Assembly: GCA_964386535.1 (NCBI GenBank)
Contig: CAYLRY010000002.1
Coordinates: 69,864 to 133,863, forward strand
Source: CAYLRY01 sp964386535
GTDB taxonomy: Bacteria > Chloroflexota > Dehalococcoidia > Dehalococcoidales > UBA3254
Direction of reading: 5' to 3'
Length of the DNA: 64,000 nucleotides
Of this stretch, positions 59,270 through 64,000 are shown one piece after another; the first letter of the stretch is position 1, and each line of letters opens with the position of its first letter. The notes under the pieces are model-generated. The model was not told the DNA's origin. It made no database searches and was given only the letters and a program-made list of their open reading frames with translations. The translations under genes and the position numbers were made by a program.

Positions 59270-60394
59270 GTGAATGAATTAGAAGGTTTAAAACAGATCA
59301 CAAACATCCAAATTACAGAAGCAACTTTAACCGCAAATTTAACTGCAGACCTGTACCAGAAGCGCTGGTTTTGTGTTGGTTTATATTCTTCGGGTACCAC
59401 GTTCAAGCAGGACGCCGATTCACCTATGTTGTTTTTACCGATCATCAACCGTTCGCTAATTACCTGGGTGGATTGTATCACAGATGATCCGTTAAAGGAT
59501 TTACCTGTGGCTGCAGCGCAACTTGGATTCAGTGAAGCTTTTATTACTTCCCTTTCAGGAGATACACCGGTCCATTATCAGGACTTTGATAATGAGATGT
59601 GGATGAGATTGCCGGCAATTCAAATAAGGCAAATGAATGTAAAAGCTTATCCATTGCTGATGCTGATCAGGAAAAAAATGGTAGTTACCATGCATACCAG
59701 CCTGGTTGATAAACGTTTCATCCGCCTGAGAAGATACTCGGATAGCATCTTAAAGAAAATCCCCCTGGAAGCTGGAATTGAAGACAAATTAACTATTTTA
59801 TTAACTCGCATTATTGATGCTAATAACGATAGCAACTTCAGACATCTCAGGGTGATCGAGGAACTGGGGGATACCCTGAATCAGGATTTAATCGACATTC
59901 AGACCGACCGTTCTAAACTGGCTCCTAAGATCTATGAAATGAAACATGCCCTGATTACATACATGAATGCTCTGTGGGATAGCGTGGATGTCTTACATGC
60001 CCTCCGGTACGGCGATGCAGAAATAATTACCAATGATGAGAAGCTGCTTAATTTGATCTCAGTAATGATAGACGAAGTCAAAGGTCAGATTGGACTGGCT
60101 GAACATATGTCTGAAGTCCTGGCTTCAGGGTTGGAGGTAATGCAGACCATTTATAATAATCAATTGCAAAGTCTGAATAACCGGATAGCCATGGTCATGA
60201 CTTATCTAACAATAATAGGTACAGCCGTCCTGGTTCCTAATACCATTGCCACGATGTTGGGTAACTCTGTATTTGATATTGACCCTTCGGATTTATGGTG
60301 GTATATCACCTTAATGACAGGAGCTACTGTAGTTGCCACTGCAGGGGTATGGTTCTGGTTAAAAAAAATGGGATGGCTGCCTAAAAAATTATAA
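59270..60394 (+). CDS. CorA-family metal transporter-like protein without the GMN motif
   Basis: A 374-residue protein starting at GTG 59270; the nearby ATG is in another frame, and AGAGG lies 8 nt upstream. A long cytoplasmic alpha/beta funnel and a stalk helix (ALITYMNALWDSVDVLHALR, then VLASGLEVMQTIYNNQLQSL) lead to two C-terminal membrane helices (about 311-330 and 343-364), the CorA layout. CorA proteins carry a strictly conserved GMN at the loop between the helices; here the loop reads ATMLGNSVFDIDPS. It may therefore have altered ion choice, or be a non-transporting homologue. Confidence 0.78.
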   Translation: MNELEGLKQITNIQITEATLTANLTADLYQKRWFCVGLYSSGTTFKQDADSPMLFLPIINRSLITWVDCITDDPLKDLPVAAAQLGFSEAFITSLSGDTPVHYQDFDNEMWMRLPAIQIRQMNVKAYPLLMLIRKKMVVTMHTSLVDKRFIRLRRYSDSILKKIPLEAGIEDKLTILLTRIIDANNDSNFRHLRVIEELGDTLNQDLIDIQTDRSKLAPKIYEMKHALITYMNALWDSVDVLHALRYGDAEIITNDEKLLNLISVMIDEVKGQIGLAEHMSEVLASGLEVMQTIYNNQLQSLNNRIAMVMTYLTIIGTAVLVPNTIATMLGNSVFDIDPSDLWWYITLMTGATVVATAGVWFWLKKMGWLPKKL

Positions 60395-60478
60395 TGTAAA
60401 TAGCCATAGTTAAAGCACTCATAGCGCCAAATTCCTTCTTAGGTTTCGGCTATCTTCCTTCTATGACCGGTTTCCTGT

Positions 60479-60718
60479 TTAGTGAGAGCAACTGCTGCAG
60501 TTGCCCGAACTACAGGAAGAACATGAACTGCTGCCTCCCAACTGCTGGGGTATACCACCTTCGGTAGTAGACACCGCGTAGCAGGTTGAAATCACTCGTC
60601 CGGCAGTATTATGGCAGAGAGGGCAACTGGCATTTTCCTGCGATTTATTGAAAGGGCGTAATAACTCAAACTTATTTTTACAACTATTACAAATATATTC
60701 GTATATTGGCATATTCAC
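60479..60718 (-). CDS. FmdB-type zinc-ribbon protein
   Basis: A 79-residue protein with the family's opening PIYEYICNSCKNKFEL and second pair CPLC (33-36), forming a zinc ribbon, then a Ser/Cys/Gly tail (SSSCSSCSSGNCSSCSH). FmdB-like proteins are often found beside amide, formate or molybdoenzyme genes and were named as putative regulators; the function is unproven. It sits just downstream of the transhydroxylase operon on the same strand, but beyond that operon's terminator. Confidence 0.85.
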   Translation of the reverse strand: MNMPIYEYICNSCKNKFELLRPFNKSQENASCPLCHNTAGRVISTCYAVSTTEGGIPQQLGGSSSCSSCSSGNCSSCSH

Positions 60719-60785
60719 CTCTCTATATTAAGTTTAATGGTTTTTCTGTCAGTAAGTCAACAGTTCGCGGGAACCGTTAAAAACA

Positions 60786-60813
60786 AGCCCCCAGCGACTG
60801 AAGACCGGGGGCT
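60786..60813 (-). terminator. terminator of the transhydroxylase operon
   Basis: A GC-rich stem (AGCCCCC at 60786-60792 with GGGGGCT at 60807-60813) followed on the minus strand by TGTTTTTAA. It lies 46 nt after the stop of the large-subunit gene. Confidence 0.88.
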
Positions 60814-60858
60814 GTGCTTCTGATATAGAGCCGTTATTGTTAATAGTTACCTGAAGTT

Positions 60859-63366
60859 TCAGGATTGCCATTTGGTGATTTCAATCAGGCAGGAGTTAGG
60901 TGAAAAGCCGGGTGCATTCTTGGACATCATCCGTGAAGGGGTGAGCTGGTTGAAACAACCGCCTCGATCCACGCTGCCGGCTTTGCCTTTTTCGATAGGA
61001 TCATAGATGCCTGAAGATTCATAAGAGTGTACGACACCAGGTTTGATCCTTTCGGTGACCTGAGCCATGCCCAGCACAGCTCCTCTATCGTTGTACGCTT
61101 TGATAATGTCGCCATCTTTGATGCCTCTGGCGTCCGCATCTTTCTTATGGATGCGTACAATTTGATAGGGATATCCGTCTTTCATTAAACGGTGGCTGGG
61201 GATTTCCCACAACCAGGGCGTATGGGCGTCATGATGGGTATGATAGGAATGACGTGGATGGGGGGTAATTAGCTGGAGAGGATATATTTTAGCAGCCTCA
61301 GACTCGTGACCTTCCCAGCTTGGAATGTAACGCGGCACCGGCGGCCTTTCCTCGTCATCCGGCGCATATTTCTTAAGGCTCTGGGACTCAAACTCAATTT
61401 TACCGCTGAGTGTGCCCAGTTCCTTAGCTTTGGAGGTCCCCATTTTAGGATTATAGCGGTCTGGTGTATTGCATTCCTTACCTTCCGCAAACCATTTCAA
61501 TCCAGGAGTATATTTATAATCTTCAGGGATGGGGACTACGAAATAACCTTTCTTTTTAAAATCTTCGAAAGAAATATATTTAGGTAAGTCTGAATTATCG
61601 AAGACTATTTTTATCCAATCGTCCTCAGTGTTTCCTTCGGTGAACTGCTCTTTAACTCCCAGCCGGTCTGCCAGCAGCGTGAAAATTTCATAGTCGCTTT
61701 TGGATTCGTAATATTTTTCAATACATTTTTTTTGATAAACAATTATGCGGTGGTTACAGGCGCTGGTGATATGGTAACCGTAGCCGCTGGCATTGGCCCA
61801 TTCGGCAATATCGTTTCTTTCCAGGTTGCTACAGGCCGGTAGAATTACATCAGCCATCTGAGTCTCAGGGTCCATCCAGATATTCTGATTGACCACGAAC
61901 TCCAGTTTTGGACTCTGATACATTCTGAGGTAGCGGTTACTGTCCGTCATGGTACCCATGAAGGAACCGCCGTAACGATAGAACATGCGGACCTCATTGT
62001 AACCCGGGGCGGGATAGACATTGTCTGTGAACTGGGCATCCAGCCCGCGGCCGCAGAAGCCGTCTTCGCCCTTAAAGGATACCGGAGGATTTAAAATAGC
62101 TTCAGAAATCAGTATTCTATAAAGGACCTGCTTGACAGGATTAACCGCCGGTTTCTTGGCAAATTTGTTGATTACGCCGTCCGAATAACCGGGGAACTCA
62201 AACCATGAGTTATGGGGGGCACCATGGGTAGTAGACCAGTAAGAAATACCAGGTTTGCCTACTCCCTGCATAGCTGGCAGAAGTACCATCATACGGGTCC
62301 ATTCATGAGCATAAGCCTGGCGGCAGGCGCTGCCCATACCGGCGCGTGTTCCAGCGCCTAGGACAGTCTTTTTAGCCGCCCATTCACGGGCCAGTGCAAT
62401 AATTACCCTGGCAGGGACATCGCATTTTTCAGCAGCCCATTCAGGGGTTTTGGGTATTCCATCCTCTTTCCCCAGGATCTGGTCTTTGAATTTATCGAAA
62501 CCTATAGTTCTTTCCTCTACGTATTTTTTATCATAGGTACCTTCAGTGATCCAGACATAGGCAATGGCCTGAGCCATGGCTGTATCAGTGCCCGGACGAG
62601 GTGCAATCCATTTATCAGCATGGATAGCGGCTGTGGCATTGCAGTAGGGATCGATAAACACCTGCTTAATGCCTAGTTTTTTGATCCACAGCCTCCAGAT
62701 AGCGGCATCCTGCCCTCCATAATCAGCGCGAGTGGTATCCGGGTCGTTACCCCAGTATACAATCATTTCACTGTTTTTTAAGGCGTCTTCAAGGGCGTCA
62801 TAACATTCGGCCAGGCCAAGCTTCCAATAAAAACCATAGGCATGGGTGGCTCCCCATACCCAGCCTTCCCAGCTATCCGGATTGTCCCAGACATTGGTGA
62901 ATCCGATTAAATTAAAGAATCTGGCCCAAGTGCTGAAACGGTAACCAACCAGTCCCCAGGTATGATGAGAGGAAGCCTTGGACATTATGGCTTCAGGTCC
63001 GTATTTGGACCGGATGCGTTTCATCTCCCCTGAAACTATATCCAGGGCTTCATCCCAGCTAATCCTACGGTAACCAGACTTGCCTCTATTTTCAGGATGT
63101 CTTTCGCCATTGGGATCAAAGTCCACCCTGATCATGGGATATTTTAATCTATCTTCTGAATAAGTCCTGCATTTCTCCGACATAGAAAAAGAAGAAACAC
63201 AAGCCTTGCGTAACGGGGTGAAATCATTACCTCTGGCATGGATTGTCCAGGATGGTGGATCATCTTTATCCAATATCAGCGGACGAATGCGGACCACTTT
63301 GCCATCTTTAACATAGACTTTTATGGGGCCGCCGTTAGTGCAACTAGTAAAAACCTCTTCTGCCAT
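60859..63366 (-). CDS. pyrogallol-phloroglucinol transhydroxylase-like large subunit
   Basis: An 835-residue molybdopterin enzyme, close to TthL of Pelobacter acidigallici in length and sequence. It has no N-terminal FeS motif. The residues I recall as the TthL active site (His144, Asp174, Ser175 on Mo, Tyr404) appear here at a constant offset of ten: His134 (SSHHTWG), Asp164 and Ser165 (NPDSWEGW), and Tyr394 (FPGY). TthL converts pyrogallol to phloroglucinol by hydroxyl transfer from a tetrahydroxybenzene co-substrate with no net redox change. I infer the same or a very similar reaction on a trihydroxybenzene. It lies 12 nt after its small-subunit gene. Cytoplasmic; no signal peptide. Confidence 0.9.
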   Translation of the reverse strand: MAEEVFTSCTNGGPIKVYVKDGKVVRIRPLILDKDDPPSWTIHARGNDFTPLRKACVSSFSMSEKCRTYSEDRLKYPMIRVDFDPNGERHPENRGKSGYRRISWDEALDIVSGEMKRIRSKYGPEAIMSKASSHHTWGLVGYRFSTWARFFNLIGFTNVWDNPDSWEGWVWGATHAYGFYWKLGLAECYDALEDALKNSEMIVYWGNDPDTTRADYGGQDAAIWRLWIKKLGIKQVFIDPYCNATAAIHADKWIAPRPGTDTAMAQAIAYVWITEGTYDKKYVEERTIGFDKFKDQILGKEDGIPKTPEWAAEKCDVPARVIIALAREWAAKKTVLGAGTRAGMGSACRQAYAHEWTRMMVLLPAMQGVGKPGISYWSTTHGAPHNSWFEFPGYSDGVINKFAKKPAVNPVKQVLYRILISEAILNPPVSFKGEDGFCGRGLDAQFTDNVYPAPGYNEVRMFYRYGGSFMGTMTDSNRYLRMYQSPKLEFVVNQNIWMDPETQMADVILPACSNLERNDIAEWANASGYGYHITSACNHRIIVYQKKCIEKYYESKSDYEIFTLLADRLGVKEQFTEGNTEDDWIKIVFDNSDLPKYISFEDFKKKGYFVVPIPEDYKYTPGLKWFAEGKECNTPDRYNPKMGTSKAKELGTLSGKIEFESQSLKKYAPDDEERPPVPRYIPSWEGHESEAAKIYPLQLITPHPRHSYHTHHDAHTPWLWEIPSHRLMKDGYPYQIVRIHKKDADARGIKDGDIIKAYNDRGAVLGMAQVTERIKPGVVHSYESSGIYDPIEKGKAGSVDRGGCFNQLTPSRMMSKNAPGFSPNSCLIEITKWQS

Positions 63367-63378
63367 TAATTCGCTCCT

Positions 63379-64000
63379 CTATTTGGCTTTAATGAAAATG
63401 TCTCCCAGATATATATCAATATTAGTTTTAACTTCAAATTTCTGACTCTTATAACCCGGCGCTTCGACCTTAACGGTATAGCTCTTGTCAGCCGCCAGTC
63501 CTTCAAACTCAAAATCACCATAATTATTGGTCTGGACGGTTTGCTTCTCCCCCTCTCCCACCAGGGTCACGGTGACCCCTTCCGCACAGGCGTCGGTATC
63601 TTTAAAGACCACAGAACCTGCTATAAAACGTTTGGGCAGACCGATATATCTAACTTTTTCTTTCAAACCGTATTCCGGCTGAAGCGACTCTGTTTTTCCT
63701 TCAGCTATAACTCTGGCTATTTCGCTTTTGGGGTCATCCAGATCTCCAAATAACAGGGCACCGGTTGGACAGGCTTCCACACAGCGGGGTTCTTGCCAGC
63801 CGTTATCCAGTAAATGGGCACACATTGTGCACTTCTGGGGAACCTGTTTTTCTTCATTCCAGTAGATTACCCTGTATGGACAGGTTCTGAGAATATTCTT
63901 TTGCCCTGCGGCTTTAACGGGGTCTATCAATACAATTCCATCCGAACGCTGATAGACGGCTCCACCGGTAGATAATTTTACGCAGGAGGGATTTTCGCAG
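63379..64000 (-). CDS. transhydroxylase-like iron-sulfur small subunit, partial (runs off the right edge)
   Basis: The frame is open from the window edge to 63379, so the N-terminus (first two cysteine groups partly) is missing; 206 codons are visible. Visible features: CENPSC, a stretch IDPVKAAGQKNILRTCPY in which three of the four cysteines of one cluster have been lost, as in TthS, then KCTMCAHLL and PRCVEACPTG, and a C-terminal transthyretin-like domain (NYGDFEFEGLAADKSYTVKV). The three-cluster pattern and the beta domain identify it as the partner of the 835-residue large subunit, whose gene starts 12 nt after it ends. Confidence 0.88.
   Translation of the reverse strand, partial: CENPSCVKLSTGGAVYQRSDGIVLIDPVKAAGQKNILRTCPYRVIYWNEEKQVPQKCTMCAHLLDNGWQEPRCVEACPTGALLFGDLDDPKSEIARVIAEGKTESLQPEYGLKEKVRYIGLPKRFIAGSVVFKDTDACAEGVTVTLVGEGEKQTVQTNNYGDFEFEGLAADKSYTVKVEAPGYKSQKFEVKTNIDIYLGDIFIKAK

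Overview
The window looks like chromosome of a strictly anaerobic bacterium, probably of the Chloroflexota (Dehalococcoidia-like) or a similar sediment or groundwater lineage. This placement is inferred from gene content: several DMSO-reductase-family molybdenum/tungsten enzymes, a UbiD decarboxylase, stacks of CaiB/BaiF CoA-transferases and acyl-CoA dehydrogenases, a DUF35/thiolase pair, small cupins of one family, IPT/TIG surface protein, and no oxygen-dependent enzymes. There is no rRNA, phage, insertion sequence or CRISPR array. One tRNA (Val, GAC) is present. A 100-N assembly gap (35735-35834) lies inside a repetitive surface-protein gene.

Layout. 1-5 kb: a partial MmgE/PrpD gene, a radical SAM protein, a zinc-finger protein with a GreA-like coiled coil, two tandem NTF2-like proteins and decayed coding sequence. 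5.5-10.6 kb: a UbiD-family decarboxylase followed by a two-subunit molybdoenzyme of the pyrogallol transhydroxylase (TthLS) type. 10.8-24.7 kb: mostly housekeeping and orphan genes (BaiN-like flavoprotein, a broken ThDP enzyme, PIG-L deacetylase, HDAC-like protein, double cupin, MYG1-like protein, Tex, RlmN, an alcohol dehydrogenase with a consensus promoter, a DnaJ-C/thioredoxin fusion, a CooC-like ATPase, a sodium:solute symporter). 24.8-33.3 kb: riboflavin operon ribD-ribE-ribBA-ribH, a broken signal-peptidase copy beside an intact lepB overlapping pyrE, mutL and a second HDAC-like gene. 33.6-37.4 kb: tRNA-Val and a large IPT/TIG-repeat surface protein. 37.6-47.3 kb: an acyl-CoA degradation block; its core is one minus-strand operon (thiolase-like, DUF35, enoyl-CoA hydratase, two CoA-transferase subunits, two acyl-CoA dehydrogenases) with a near-consensus promoter and an IclR regulator just upstream. 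47.5-55.7 kb: a cupin, small zinc and membrane proteins, an alpha-2-macroglobulin lipoprotein, GNAT, Usp and YkgJ proteins. 56-64 kb: an acetylene-hydratase-like molybdo/tungstoenzyme, DUF1461 and CorA-like membrane proteins, FmdB, and a second TthLS-type pair whose small subunit runs off the right edge.

How it fits together. The most interesting theme is phenolic or aromatic catabolism without oxygen. The right-hand TthLS pair keeps every active-site residue I can recall for Pelobacter pyrogallol-phloroglucinol transhydroxylase, and its small subunit has lost the same cluster cysteines. The left-hand pair sits directly behind a UbiD decarboxylase and has diverged at the catalytic tyrosine, suggesting a related but different reaction on a decarboxylated hydroxyaromatic. 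The CoA operon has the parts list for activation, dehydrogenation, hydration and side-chain cleavage of a bulky acyl-CoA, resembling benzylsuccinate or steroid side-chain pathways but identical to neither. Several genes are decaying through point stop codons or deletions, so the region appears to be under ongoing reduction.
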